A DNA stretch of 64,000 nt from Amycolatopsis viridis (GCF_011758765.1 NZ_JAANOU010000001.1:806001-870000), one strand, 5' to 3'; positions 15,537 to 26,180 are shown, counted from the stretch's first letter. Notes: generated by a model not told the origin, from the sequence alone. Translations and numbers: made by a program.

Positions 15537-17771
15537 TCAGTCGTCCACCAGTGCCGCCGAGGTGATCCGGTGCAGCGGGTACCGCTCGTCGTCGGTGCTG
15601 GTCAGCACCCCGCCGCCGACGTGTGCCGGCGTGACGATCCGCTGGCTCGCCGTGCCGTGGGCGTCCACGTACCCGATCCACACCTCGCGTCGTTCGCGGT
15701 GGGCGCGAGCGAGCAGGGCCATCGTCGCCGCGGTGTCGAAACCCCCGCCGCCCCCGGGCAGCCGCACCGTCGTGCCCTTGCGGCTCGCCGCGGCGCGGTC
15801 GCCGGCCCGGATGTGCGCCACCACCGACGCCGCCTGGTCACCGGTCAATCCGGACGGCTCCGGAATCACCCGGCGTGCCGCGCGCGGCCGGGCCGGGATC
15901 CGCCGCCCGGACGGCCGCAGGTCCATCACCCGCCCGTCCGGTCCCTCGGCCGCGGGCGCGAAACCGGCCGAGCGCAACCCGTCCAGCACGTCGGCGAGGG
16001 GATACGGGCTGATCAACACGGTCGGGGCGATCTTGCGCAGCTCGTAGTCACCCGATACCGGGTTGCTCAGCACTTCGGCCAGCAGCACCTCGTCGTCGCA
16101 GCGCAGGAACGACCCGGCCGCCCCGCCGCGGAGCCTGCCGTGCCGCCGGGCGACGTCGTCGATCAGGTACGTCAGCGACTGCGGCACCTCGGTGGCGGAC
16201 CGCTTCCGGAACAGTTCGTGCAGCTCGTCGGCGGTGCGGCCGGTGTCCAGCGCGCGCCGCACGGACGCCTCGGTGATCCGGTACACCGTGGCGTGCCCGG
16301 CGGACTCGACGTCGGCCACCGCGGCGATCTCGGTGGCCAGGTCCATCTCCAGCGGTCCCGGGGCGACCACCGTCAGATCGGCCTGGACCAGCACGTGCCC
16401 GATCGGCTTGGGCATCGCGTCGTACATCGCGTTGAGAGCGCCCGCCCGGTCGCCGTCCAGCAGCGCCGCGGCGGCCGTGGTCAGCGCACCCAGGGCGATC
16501 ACGCCGAGCGTGGACGCTTCGGCGTAGGTCCACCGCACTGTTTCGTCCCGCAACCGGCCACCCCGCCGCGGCGCCCGCCACGCGAGCAGTTCGACCAGGT
16601 CGTCGGCCCCGTGCACCCCCGCGCCGCGGGGCAATTCGGCGAGCGTGCTGAGCACCCGCCGGCGCACGGCCGGCGCCAGCGGCCGCCGCAGGTCCTCCGA
16701 CAGCGGGGCGATCGGTTTGTCCTTCGCGTCGCGCTCACCGGCCAGCGCGGGCAGTCGCGGCAGGTCCAGCCACGCCTCCGCGATGACGACCCACCGCTGC
16801 GCCGGCTCGGACGCCAGCCACGAGTCGGCCAGCGTGGTCGGTACCCACTCCGGGCTGGTGCTCTGGCTGTCCGCGACCAGCCCGGCCGCCACGGCCAGCT
16901 CGGCGAGCAGCGTCGCCCTGGCGTCGTCGGCGTCCAGCTCACGCGCCAGTTTCCGCAGTTCACGTACCCCGAGGCCGCCGGCCTTGAGCACCGGGGGCGG
17001 CTGGGCCGACCACTGCGCCAGCAGGGATTCGGTCTGCCGCAGGAACTCCATTGCTTCGCCCGCCGCAGCCTCATCCACTGTGGACTGCTGGTGCGGGCTG
17101 GTCGGCAGCTCCGGCTCGCGCACCGCCTTCGGCGAGCAGATCCGCCCGCCCCGCAGCGCGATGGCCACCTCGCGTGGCAGCTCCACCGTCTCCTCGTCGC
17201 GGCGCAGCAGCAGCCCCCGGGCGAGCAGTTTCTGCACCGGCGTCGCGTCCGCGGCGAGCGACGGTTCGGCGCTCGCGTCCCGGGTACGCCCGATCGGCGG
17301 ACCGGCGGCGAGGGCGGCGAGCACCCCGCGTTCGTCCTCCCCGGCTTCGGCGAGCGCGGACCCGGCGTCCAGGCCGGGTGCCGGCGCGCCGAGCCCGGCC
17401 GGGAAGGGCCCGGCCAGCTCGCGGGCGGCGGGGATGACGCGGATGGCGTCGTCGCCGCCCCAGGCCAGCAGCCGCGACCGCAGCCGGTCCACGGCCGGCC
17501 GGACGTCGGCGCCGACCAGCTCGGCGATCCGGCCGAGCGGCACGGCCGCGGTGTCCGCGTCGGCGACGAGCAGGGCGTCGAGCACGGAGAGGGTGAAGGT
17601 GTCCAGGTCCTCCATCGCCCTGGCGACCGATCCGGCGGTGCCGGCACGGGTGGCGAGCACGGTGCTGTCGGACGGCGGCGGGGTCGCCAGGTCGCGCCTG
17701 GCCTGCAGGAGCGCGCCCAGCTCGTCGTCGGACGCGGACCGCAGCCAGTCCGCCAGGGAGGTCGCGGGCAT
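15537..17771 (-). CDS. helicase-associated (XPB/Ssl2-like) domain protein, Rv0862c-type
   Basis: A 744-aa protein with no Walker motifs. Its central part (about residues 440-540) contains VLVQADLTVV ... ATVYRITEASVRRALDTG ... VPQSLTYLIDDVARRHGRL, closely matching the N-terminal domain of the XPB helicase at 48-1685 (LIVQSDKTVL ... HTYRITPLALWNARAAG). A WYL-like segment (VWIGYVDAHGTASQRIVTP) closes the protein. ATG at 17771 is chosen (MPATSLADWL). Orthologues in mycobacteria sit directly beside the XPB gene; here 13.8 kb separates them. Probably a repair or regulatory partner; the activity is unknown. Confidence 0.82.
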   Translation of the reverse strand: MPATSLADWLRSASDDELGALLQARRDLATPPPSDSTVLATRAGTAGSVARAMEDLDTFTLSVLDALLVADADTAAVPLGRIAELVGADVRPAVDRLRSRLLAWGGDDAIRVIPAARELAGPFPAGLGAPAPGLDAGSALAEAGEDERGVLAALAAGPPIGRTRDASAEPSLAADATPVQKLLARGLLLRRDEETVELPREVAIALRGGRICSPKAVREPELPTSPHQQSTVDEAAAGEAMEFLRQTESLLAQWSAQPPPVLKAGGLGVRELRKLARELDADDARATLLAELAVAAGLVADSQSTSPEWVPTTLADSWLASEPAQRWVVIAEAWLDLPRLPALAGERDAKDKPIAPLSEDLRRPLAPAVRRRVLSTLAELPRGAGVHGADDLVELLAWRAPRRGGRLRDETVRWTYAEASTLGVIALGALTTAAAALLDGDRAGALNAMYDAMPKPIGHVLVQADLTVVAPGPLEMDLATEIAAVADVESAGHATVYRITEASVRRALDTGRTADELHELFRKRSATEVPQSLTYLIDDVARRHGRLRGGAAGSFLRCDDEVLLAEVLSNPVSGDYELRKIAPTVLISPYPLADVLDGLRSAGFAPAAEGPDGRVMDLRPSGRRIPARPRAARRVIPEPSGLTGDQAASVVAHIRAGDRAAASRKGTTVRLPGGGGGFDTAATMALLARAHRERREVWIGYVDAHGTASQRIVTPAHVGGGVLTSTDDERYPLHRITSAALVDD

Positions 17772-17859
17772 CACAGGTGAGGATACCCGCCCTGACCATC
17801 GGGTTCGGGCGGCTGTGAGGCAAACTGGGGACCACAGGTGCCGAGCACTGGAGGATGAA

Positions 17860-18048
17860 GTGGCGAAGGGCGACAAGGACAAGAAGAGCGGTCGGATCGA
17901 CCCCAGCTGGCCGCATCTGCCGGATGGCGAGCACCCGGTCACGGAGCTCTCCTCGGACCGCCAGGGCGCGCTGTCGCCGTTCGGGAACGTGACGTTCCCC
18001 CTCGACGCCGTGCCGTACGTGCACCCCGAGACCGAGATCAACAAGTAG
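17860..18048 (+). CDS. conserved small protein, Rv0863-type
   Basis: A 62-aa hydrophilic protein starting VAKGDKDKKSGRIDPSW and ending HPETEINK. GTG at 17860 follows GGAGG. It diverges from the XPB-partner gene across 88 bp. A protein of this size occupies the same place (between the Rv0862c and moaC equivalents) in mycobacteria. No known domain or function. Confidence 0.72.
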   Translation: MAKGDKDKKSGRIDPSWPHLPDGEHPVTELSSDRQGALSPFGNVTFPLDAVPYVHPETEINK

Positions 18049-18067
18049 ACAGCAGGGGGTAACAGCC

Positions 18068-19462
<1,395 letters not shown>

Positions 19463-19468
19463 CGGTCG

Positions 19469-19891
19469 ATGAGCCGCGCCGTCGAGGAGTCCAACCGCCG
19501 GATGCTGCGGGCGCGCGACGCGATGGACCGCGCGTACGCACGGCCCCTCGACGTCGCGGCCCTGGCCCGGATGGTGCACGTTTCGGAGGCGCACTTCATC
19601 CGCACCTTCCGGGCGACGTTCGGGGAGACGCCGCACCGCTACCTGCAGCGGCGGCGGGTGGAGCGGTCGATGTTCATGCTGCGCGAGACCGAGCGCAGTG
19701 TGACCGAGATCTGCTTCGCGGTCGGGTTCACCAGCCTGGGGACGTTCAGCCGCACCTTCCGGGAGATCGTGGGGCGGTCACCGTCGGAGTACCGGCGGAG
19801 CGCCGGGCCTCCGGTCGCCGCACCGTCCTGTTTCAGCATGGCCTGGACGCGGCCGAGCAGTTTCGGAGAAGCCCGGGGCACGTCCGGTTGA
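19469..19891 (+). CDS. short AraC-type regulator
   Basis: A 140-aa protein that is essentially only the AraC double helix-turn-helix: DVAALARMVHVSEAHFIRTFR, then RSVTEICFAVGFTSLGTFSRTFR and GRSPSEYR. There is no sensing domain. It lies 6 nt after the malic enzyme and 14 nt before a VOC-family gene; AraC/glyoxalase pairs of this kind are common in actinobacteria, where the regulator probably controls its neighbour. Confidence 0.88.
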   Translation: MSRAVEESNRRMLRARDAMDRAYARPLDVAALARMVHVSEAHFIRTFRATFGETPHRYLQRRRVERSMFMLRETERSVTEICFAVGFTSLGTFSRTFREIVGRSPSEYRRSAGPPVAAPSCFSMAWTRPSSFGEARGTSG

Positions 19892-19905
19892 TTAGCGTTG
19901 TGGTC

Positions 19906-20322
19906 ATGTTCAACGCGATCACACTGTCCCAGATTTTCGTCACCGACCAGGACGAGGCGCTCGACTTCTACGTCGGCAAGCTCGGTTTCGAGGTCAAGGT
20001 GGATCAGGACCTCGGCTTCATGCGGTGGCTGACCGTGTGCGTGCCGGGCGAGCCCGGGCGCGAGATCCTGCTGGAGAAGCCCGGTCCGCCGGCGATGGAC
20101 GAGGGGACGGCGTCCCAGGTCCGCGAGCTGCTCGCGAAGGGCGCGACGGGCGGCTGGATCGGCCTCACGACGGACGACTGCCGCAAGACGTACGAGGAAC
20201 TCCTCGCGAAGGGTGTCGAGTTCACGCAGGAACCGACCGAGCGCCCGTACGGCATCGACTGCGGCCTGCGGGACCCGTTCGGCAACGCCATCCGCATCAA
20301 CCAGCCGGTGCAGGTGGCGTGA
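19906..20322 (+). CDS. VOC/glyoxalase family protein
   Basis: A 138-aa vicinal-oxygen-chelate fold protein with paired beta-alpha-beta units: FVTDQDEALDFYVGKLGFEV at the N-terminus and DDCRKTYEELLAKGVEFTQEP with GLRDPFGNAIRI at the C-terminus. ATG at 19906 is chosen; GTG at 19900 is an in-frame alternative. Members include glyoxalases, fosfomycin- and bleomycin-resistance proteins; the substrate is unknown. Linked to the AraC regulator just upstream. Confidence 0.88.
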   Translation: MFNAITLSQIFVTDQDEALDFYVGKLGFEVKVDQDLGFMRWLTVCVPGEPGREILLEKPGPPAMDEGTASQVRELLAKGATGGWIGLTTDDCRKTYEELLAKGVEFTQEPTERPYGIDCGLRDPFGNAIRINQPVQVA

Positions 20323-20381
20323 GCCCGGACCGGCCGTCACCACGCGGGCATGCCCCTCGCCGGTAGACCGCCGACGGCGTT

Positions 20382-20387
20382 TAGCCT
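20382..20387 (+). promoter_or_regulatory. leaderless-type -10 box for moaC
   Basis: TAGCCT sits 6 nt before the moaC GTG and no Shine-Dalgarno sequence is present, the pattern of a leaderless mRNA that starts at the start codon. Confidence 0.6.
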
Positions 20388-20393
20388 TGTCAC

Positions 20394-20864
20394 GTGAGTG
20401 AACTGAGCCACGTCGACGAGAAGGGCGCCGCCCGGATGGTCGACGTCTCCGGCAAGGCGGCCACCGCCCGCACGGCCATCGCCACCGGCGTGGTGCGCAC
20501 CACGGCGCAGGTGATCGATCTGCTGGCCCGCGACGGGCTGCCGAAGGGCGACGCCCTCGCGACGGCCCGGATCGCGGGGATCATGGGCGCCAAGAAGGTC
20601 CCCGAGCTGATCCCGCTCTGCCACCAGATCGCCCTGTCCGGGGTGCGGGTGGAGTTCGACCTCGGACCCGCCGAAGTACGCATCACGGCCACGGCCAAGA
20701 CCACCGACCGCACCGGTGTCGAGATGGAGGCGCTGACCGCGGTCGCCGTCGCGGGGCTCACCGTGCACGACATGATCAAAGCCGTCGATCCCGCGGCGAC
20801 CTTGGACGAGGTCCGTTTGGAGCGCAAGCTCGGTGGCAAGTCCGGCGTGTGGGAGCGGCCATGA
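20394..20864 (+). CDS. moaC: cyclic pyranopterin monophosphate synthase MoaC
   Basis: A 156-aa enzyme that, with MoaA, converts GTP to cyclic pyranopterin monophosphate in molybdenum cofactor synthesis. The family core is intact: MVDVSGKAATARTAIATG near the N-terminus, AGIMGAKKVPELIPLCHQIAL in the middle and EMEALTAVAVAGLTVHDMIKAVD near the C-terminus. GTG at 20394, probably leaderless. Its stop overlaps the ATG of the MogA-MoaE fusion (ATGA). Confidence 0.95.
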   Translation: MSELSHVDEKGAARMVDVSGKAATARTAIATGVVRTTAQVIDLLARDGLPKGDALATARIAGIMGAKKVPELIPLCHQIALSGVRVEFDLGPAEVRITATAKTTDRTGVEMEALTAVAVAGLTVHDMIKAVDPAATLDEVRLERKLGGKSGVWERP

Positions 20865-21880
20865 ACGACGACAAGCGCACAGCCCGGGTCATCGTCGCCT
20901 CGAACCGGGCGTCCGCCGGGGTCTACGCGGACCACACCGGGCCCGTCATCGCCGCCTGGCTGACCGAACGCGGGTACGACGTGCCCGAACCGCGGGTGGT
21001 CCCGGACGGTGACCCGGTCGCCCAGGCGATCCGCGAGGCGCTCGGCGACGACGTGCACGTGATCATCACGACCGGCGGGACCGGCATCTCACCCACGGAC
21101 CGCACGCCGGACGTGACCGCCCCGTTGCTGGACCACCAGCTACCGGGGCTGGCCGAGGCCATCCGCTCGGCCGGTCTGCCCGAGGTACCCACCGCCGTCC
21201 TGTCCCGGGGACTCGCCGGGGTGGCCGGACGGACGCTGGTGGTGAACCTGCCCGGCTCCCGCGGCGGCGTCCGGGACGGGCTGGAGGTGCTCGACGGGGT
21301 GCTCGACCACGCGGTGGACCAGCTCGCCGGTGGTGACCACCCGCGACCGGCGGACGCCGCGCACAGCACGGGAGCCGGTCACGGCTCGCCCGAGGGCACC
21401 GGCACCGGCGGCCGGATCAGCGTTGCGCCGGAAACGACGACGGCCACCCGGGCGACCGCGTACATCGCGCGGGCCGAGGTGACCGATCAGCCGTTGTCGG
21501 TCGAGGAGCATGCGCGCCTCGTGGACCACCAGTCCGCCGGGGCGGTGGTGACCTTCGGCGGCGTCGTGCGCGACCACGACGACGGCAAGGGCGTCACGTC
21601 GCTCTTCTACGAGGGCCATCCGACCGCGGGCGAAGTGCTCGCCCGCGTGGTCGCCCAGGTCGCCGCCCGCCGGAGCGGGGTGCGCACGATCGCCGTCAGC
21701 CATCGGATCGGCGCCCTGGAGATCGGGGACGTGGCGCTGGCCTGCGCCGTGTCGGCCGACCACCGGGCCGAAGCCTTCGCGACCTGCGCGGAGCTGGTCG
21801 ACGAGGTGAAGGCCCAGCTACCGGTGTGGAAGCACCAGCACTTCACCGACGGCACGGACGAGTGGGTCAACTCCCCCTGA
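20861..21880 (+). CDS. MogA/MoaB-MoaE fusion protein, molybdenum cofactor synthesis
   Basis: A 339-aa two-domain protein. Residues 1-165 are a MogA/MoaB molybdopterin adenylyltransferase domain (IITTGGTGISPTDRTPD; NLPGSRGG). A ~30-residue Gly/Thr-rich linker follows. Residues ~196-339 are MoaE, the large subunit of molybdopterin synthase (AGAVVTFGGVVRDHDDG; LPVWKHQHFTDG with the catalytic-region Lys). ATG at 20861 overlaps the moaC stop. In M. tuberculosis the two steps are separate adjacent genes (mog, moaE2). The partner sulfur carrier MoaD is encoded at 23092. Confidence 0.92.
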   Translation: MNDDKRTARVIVASNRASAGVYADHTGPVIAAWLTERGYDVPEPRVVPDGDPVAQAIREALGDDVHVIITTGGTGISPTDRTPDVTAPLLDHQLPGLAEAIRSAGLPEVPTAVLSRGLAGVAGRTLVVNLPGSRGGVRDGLEVLDGVLDHAVDQLAGGDHPRPADAAHSTGAGHGSPEGTGTGGRISVAPETTTATRATAYIARAEVTDQPLSVEEHARLVDHQSAGAVVTFGGVVRDHDDGKGVTSLFYEGHPTAGEVLARVVAQVAARRSGVRTIAVSHRIGALEIGDVALACAVSADHRAEAFATCAELVDEVKAQLPVWKHQHFTDGTDEWVNSP

Positions 21881-21895
21881 AAACACCAGCACGAA

Positions 21896-21963
21896 GCGGT
21901 CCGGGTCTGCTCGACCCGAACCGCCGGGGCGCCGGCGCCCCACCACCCGGGGGATTGTGGTGG
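21896..21963. terminator. cluster of hairpins between convergent genes
   Basis: Three consecutive inverted repeats fill the gap between the MogA-MoaE gene and rpf: GCGGT-CGGGT/ACCCG-ACCGC (21896-21924), the perfect 16-bp palindrome GGGGCGCCGGCGCCCC (21926-21941) and CCACCAC/GTGGTGG (21940-21963). Probably a bidirectional terminator. Confidence 0.6.
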
Positions 21964-21984
21964 GGCCGCCGGACGCCCCCAGTG

Positions 21985-22971
<987 letters not shown>

Positions 22972-23091
22972 TCACCGTGTTTTTCCTGGTCAGCGCGCCG
23001 TTACCTGGCTGTTTCCAAGTCGAGATATTTCACCGATAGTGAGGTCTGGGTCACGTCGATCATCCACGGTTGGACCAATCGCGAACTGTGT

Positions 23092-23349
23092 TCAACCGCC
23101 GGCGAACGGCGGCAGCACGTCGAGCTGGGCCCGCTCCGGGAGGGGGCGCGCGGGGTCGCGGACGGCCACCCCGTCGACGAGGAAGCTGGCCGCCCGGAGG
23201 ATCCGCGGGAGGGTCTCCGGATGAAGCTCGCGGAGGGCGACGACGGCTTCGGCGACCGATGCGCCGGCCGGCAACTCCAGTACCTCTTCTTCCACGCCCG
23301 CGGCCGCGCGCGCGGACGCGAAATAGCGCACGACGACGCTCACGGTCAA
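23092..23349 (-). CDS. moaD: molybdopterin synthase sulfur carrier MoaD
   Basis: An 85-aa ubiquitin-fold protein ending in the diagnostic Gly-Gly (PPFAGG), which is adenylated and thiocarboxylated to supply sulfur to molybdopterin synthase. The body shows VVVRYFASARAAAGV and FLVDGVAVRDP. It begins 3 nt after the moaA stop and is probably in the same mRNA. Its MoaE partner is the C-terminal half of the fusion at 20861. Confidence 0.93.
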   Translation of the reverse strand: MTVSVVVRYFASARAAAGVEEEVLELPAGASVAEAVVALRELHPETLPRILRAASFLVDGVAVRDPARPLPERAQLDVLPPFAGG

Positions 23350-23352
23350 GAT

Positions 23353-24414
23353 CTATCCCCCGATCGCGCTCATCGGCCGGATCGGCTGGGCGAAGCCGGC
23401 GTCGTTGATCTCGTGGCCGGCGAGCTTGCCCCACATGGTCATCCGCCAGGTCTGGGCGATCTCCTCGTCGTCCGCCCCGCCGCGCAGGAGCGCGCGCAAA
23501 TCCGTTTCATCGTTGCTGAACAGGCACGACCGCACCGCGCCGTCCGCGGTCAGCCGGGTGCGCTCACAGGCCGCGCAGAACGGCCGCGTCACCGACGCGA
23601 TGATCCCGACGTCGGCCGGTCCACCGTCCACCAGCCATCGTTCGGCGGGCGCGCCGCCGCGTGCCTCCGGGCTCGGTGTGAGCGTGAACTCCTTGCTGAG
23701 CAAGGAAAAGATCTCCGCCGCGGTCACCATGTCGGCGCGGTTCCAGCCGTGCTGGGCGTCCAGTGGCATCTGCTCGATGAAGCGGAGGTGGTAGCCGTGC
23801 TCGATGCAGAACCGCAGCAGGGCGGCGGCCTCGTGCTCGTTGATCCCGCGCAGCAGCACCGCGTTGACCTTCACCGGGTCCAGCCCGGCGGCGCGGGCGG
23901 CGGCGAGCCCGTCCAGCACGTGGGCCAGCCGGTCGCGCCGGGTGATCCGCGCGAACGTCTCCGGGTCCACGGTGTCGAGCGAGACGTTGATCCGGTCCAG
24001 CCCGGCTTCGGCGAACGCCCTGGCCCGCTTGGCGAGACCGATCCCGTTGGTGGTCATCGAAAGCCGGGGTCGCGGGCGCAGCGCGGTGATCTCGGCGACC
24101 AGGTGCTCGAGCCGCGGGCGCAGCAGCGGTTCACCCCCGGTGAGCCGGATGTCGGTGACGCCGAGCCGCTCGACGGCGATCCGCAGCAGCCGCACGAGCT
24201 CCTCGTCGGTGAGCACCTCCTCGCCCGGCAGCCACGGCAGACCCTCCGCCGGCATGCAGTACGTGCAGCGGAGGTTGCAGCGGTCGGTCAGCGAGACGCG
24301 CAAGTCGGTGGCGACCCGGCCGAACGTGTCGACGAGGGCGGGGTTGTCCGGGCGGGGCTCCGTGGTTCCGCGTGTGCCCGGCACGCGGGGAAGCCCGAGA
24401 TTTACCGCACTCAT
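23353..24414 (-). CDS. moaA: GTP 3',8-cyclase MoaA (radical SAM)
   Basis: A 353-aa radical SAM enzyme performing the first step of molybdenum cofactor synthesis. The N-terminal cluster motif is CNLRCTYC, the SAM motif TGGEPL follows, and the C-terminal [4Fe-4S] cluster cysteines appear in FCAACERTRLTADGAVRSC. It ends in Gly-Gly (SAIGG), as required for activity in the family. ATG at 24414 is preferred over GTG at 24420 because TAGGCT (24422-24427) lies 7 nt before it with no ribosome site, a leaderless layout. Confidence 0.95.
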   Translation of the reverse strand: MSAVNLGLPRVPGTRGTTEPRPDNPALVDTFGRVATDLRVSLTDRCNLRCTYCMPAEGLPWLPGEEVLTDEELVRLLRIAVERLGVTDIRLTGGEPLLRPRLEHLVAEITALRPRPRLSMTTNGIGLAKRARAFAEAGLDRINVSLDTVDPETFARITRRDRLAHVLDGLAAARAAGLDPVKVNAVLLRGINEHEAAALLRFCIEHGYHLRFIEQMPLDAQHGWNRADMVTAAEIFSLLSKEFTLTPSPEARGGAPAERWLVDGGPADVGIIASVTRPFCAACERTRLTADGAVRSCLFSNDETDLRALLRGGADDEEIAQTWRMTMWGKLAGHEINDAGFAQPIRPMSAIGG

Positions 24415-24421
24415 TGACACC

Positions 24422-24427
24422 AGCCTA
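24422..24427 (-). promoter_or_regulatory. leaderless-type -10 box for moaA
   Basis: TAGGCT on the minus strand ends 7 nt before the moaA ATG and fixes the start choice. No Shine-Dalgarno sequence is present. Confidence 0.55.
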
Positions 24428-24455
24428 ACCCGGCGAACGCCCCGTGGTTCCTCAC

Positions 24456-24490
24456 TAGAATGTCTCGGTAGCGAAGTGTTTCAACCGAGA
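24456..24490 (+). promoter_or_regulatory. promoter and operator of the MarR gene
   Basis: TAGAAT (24456-24461) is a good -10. Directly after it, TCTCGGT (24463-24469) and ACCGAGA (24484-24490) form a perfect 7-bp inverted repeat with a 14-nt spacer, covering the expected transcription start. This is a plausible autoregulatory site for the MarR protein at 24517. Confidence 0.55.
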
Positions 24491-24516
24491 AGACGACAGG
24501 GGAAGGGACGCGCCGG

Positions 24517-24993
24517 ATGTCCGAGGAAAACCGGTACCCGGTGCCCCCCGAGGTGCTCGCCCGGTTCGCCGAGTACGGCCGCGAGTCGAGCACGCTCGCC
24601 GTCCTCCGGCACGCCCAGATCGCCGAGAAGATGGGCCTGTCCGCCACCGACCACAAGGCGCTCGACCTGGCCGCGCGTGCCGAAGGTCCGCTGACGGCGG
24701 GCGAGATCGCCCGGGTCACCGGGCTGTCCACCGGCGCCGTCACCGGCGTCATCGACCGCCTGGAGCGCGCGGGTTTCGTGCGCCGGGTGCGGGACGCGAA
24801 CGACCGGCGCAAGGTTCTGGTCGAGGTCCTGCCGCTGGACGAGGACACGGTGGCCCCGCTGTTCGCCTCGGCCCTGGTGGTGACGGAGAAGGTGCTGGAG
24901 AAGTTCACGCCGGCCGAACGCGACGTGATCGAGCGGTACCAAAGTGAACTGATCGCCTTGATGCGCGAGGACGTTCTCGGTGGCAACCCGTAG
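24517..24993 (+). CDS. MarR family transcriptional regulator
   Basis: A 158-aa winged-helix regulator. The recognition region LTAGEIARVTGLSTGAVTGVIDRLERAGFVRRVRDANDRRKVLVEVLP is a textbook MarR wing with the conserved D-x-R. ATG at 24517 is preceded by GGGGAAGGGA. It diverges from moaA across about 100 bp holding an inverted repeat. Target genes besides itself are unknown. Confidence 0.9.
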   Translation: MSEENRYPVPPEVLARFAEYGRESSTLAVLRHAQIAEKMGLSATDHKALDLAARAEGPLTAGEIARVTGLSTGAVTGVIDRLERAGFVRRVRDANDRRKVLVEVLPLDEDTVAPLFASALVVTEKVLEKFTPAERDVIERYQSELIALMREDVLGGNP

Positions 24994-25013
24994 CTTTTCC
25001 GCAAACGCGGGGA

Positions 25014-25019
25014 TAATCT
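25014..25019 (+). promoter_or_regulatory. leaderless-type -10 box for the mod operon
   Basis: TAATCT ends 7 nt before the ATG of the TOBE regulator and no ribosome site is present. It would transcribe the regulator and modABC together. Confidence 0.6.
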
Positions 25020-25026
25020 CCCCTCC

Positions 25027-25431
25027 ATGCCGCAATTCCGGTTATCCGAAGCCGCCGAGCTGCTCGGCGTCAGCGACGACACCGTGCGTCGCTGGGTGCG
25101 GGGCGGGCAGCTGACCGCGGGCACCGACGCGGCCGGCCGCAAAGTCGTCGACGGTGCCGAGCTGGCTGCGTTCGCCCGCGAGCAGGCCGCCCGCCCCGGC
25201 GATCCGTCCGACGTCGGCCGGTCGGCCCGCAACCGCTTCGTCGGCCTGGTCACCGAGGTCGTCGTGGACAAGGTGATGGCCCAGGTCGAGTTGCAGTGCG
25301 GCCCGTTCCGGGTCGTCTCCCTGATGAGCGCCGAGGCGGTGCGGGAGCTGGCCCTCGAGCCCGGGTCGCTGGCTGTTGCGGTGGTGAAGGCGACCACCGT
25401 GGTCGTCGAGACCCCAGGAGGACAGAGTTGA
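25027..25431 (+). CDS. HTH-TOBE molybdate-responsive regulator
   Basis: A 134-aa protein with a MerR/excisionase-type helix-turn-helix (FRLSEAAELLGVSDDTVRRWVRGGQL, residues ~4-30) and a C-terminal TOBE/Mop molybdate-binding domain (ARNRFVGLVTEVVVDKVMAQVEL ... LALEPGSLAVAVVKATTVVVE). It heads the modABC operon and its stop overlaps the modA start, so it most likely senses molybdate and controls uptake, a minimal ModE analogue. Confidence 0.9.
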   Translation: MPQFRLSEAAELLGVSDDTVRRWVRGGQLTAGTDAAGRKVVDGAELAAFAREQAARPGDPSDVGRSARNRFVGLVTEVVVDKVMAQVELQCGPFRVVSLMSAEAVRELALEPGSLAVAVVKATTVVVETPGGQS

Positions 25432-26180
25432 GGAAGCTGGGCGCCCTGCTGGCCGCGGCCACGCTGCTGATCACCGCGTGCGGATCGTCCTCGGGCGGGA
25501 CCGGGACGAAGACGCTCACCGTGTTCGCGGCCGCGTCGCTCACCGAGTCGTTCACCGCGCTCAAGGCGCAGTTCGAATCCGCCCACCCGGGCACGCAGGT
25601 GAGGTTCAACTTCGCCGGCTCGTCGGCGCTCGTGCAGCAGCTGACCAACGGCGCGCGGGCCGATGTGTTCGCCTCCGCCGACCAGGCGAACATGGACAAG
25701 GCCGGGCAGGCCGGGGTGCTCGACGGTGCGCCGAGCGTCTTCGCGACCAACGTGCTGACCATCGCCGTCGCGCCGGGCAACCCGAAGGGCGTCGCCGGCT
25801 TCGCCGACCTGGCCACGCGCGGCCTGACCGTCGTGGTGTGCGCCCCGCAGGTGCCGTGCGGCTCCGCGACGCAGAAGGTCGAGCAGAAGACCGGCGTGAC
25901 CCTCCGGCCGGCCAGCGAGGAGCAGGACGTCAAGCAGGTGCTGAACAAGGTGCAGACCGGTGACGCCGACGCCGGTCTGGTGTACGTGACCGACGCCGCG
26001 AGCGCGGCGGGCAAGGTCGCCCGGGTCGACTTCCCGGAGGCGGCGCAGGCCGTCAACTCCTACCCGATCGCGGTCGTGAAGAACGCATCCGAAGCCGGGC
26101 GGGCCAAGGAGTGGGTCGACTTCGTGCTGGGTCAGCAGGGCCGGGCCGAGCTGCAGAAGGCTGGTTTTGGCGCTCCGTAG
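25428..26180 (+). CDS. modA: molybdate-binding lipoprotein ModA
   Basis: A 250-aa molybdate/tungstate-binding lipoprotein. Lipobox LITAC places the lipidated Cys at residue 18. The mature protein shows LTVFAAASLTESFTALKAQFE, FNFAGSSALVQQLTNGARADVFASAD and DADAGLVYVTDA, the ModA signatures. The start is a TTG at 25428 overlapping the upstream TGA, with CAGGAGG 8 nt before it; no ATG or GTG fits as well. Coupled to the regulator and to modB. Confidence 0.93.
   Translation: MRKLGALLAAATLLITACGSSSGGTGTKTLTVFAAASLTESFTALKAQFESAHPGTQVRFNFAGSSALVQQLTNGARADVFASADQANMDKAGQAGVLDGAPSVFATNVLTIAVAPGNPKGVAGFADLATRGLTVVVCAPQVPCGSATQKVEQKTGVTLRPASEEQDVKQVLNKVQTGDADAGLVYVTDAASAAGKVARVDFPEAAQAVNSYPIAVVKNASEAGRAKEWVDFVLGQQGRAELQKAGFGAP

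Noticed and set aside
23039-23054. Second GTGA...TCAC pair near the moaD end
   Set aside because: The spacer is 8 nt, not 6, so it does not fit a CRP site.
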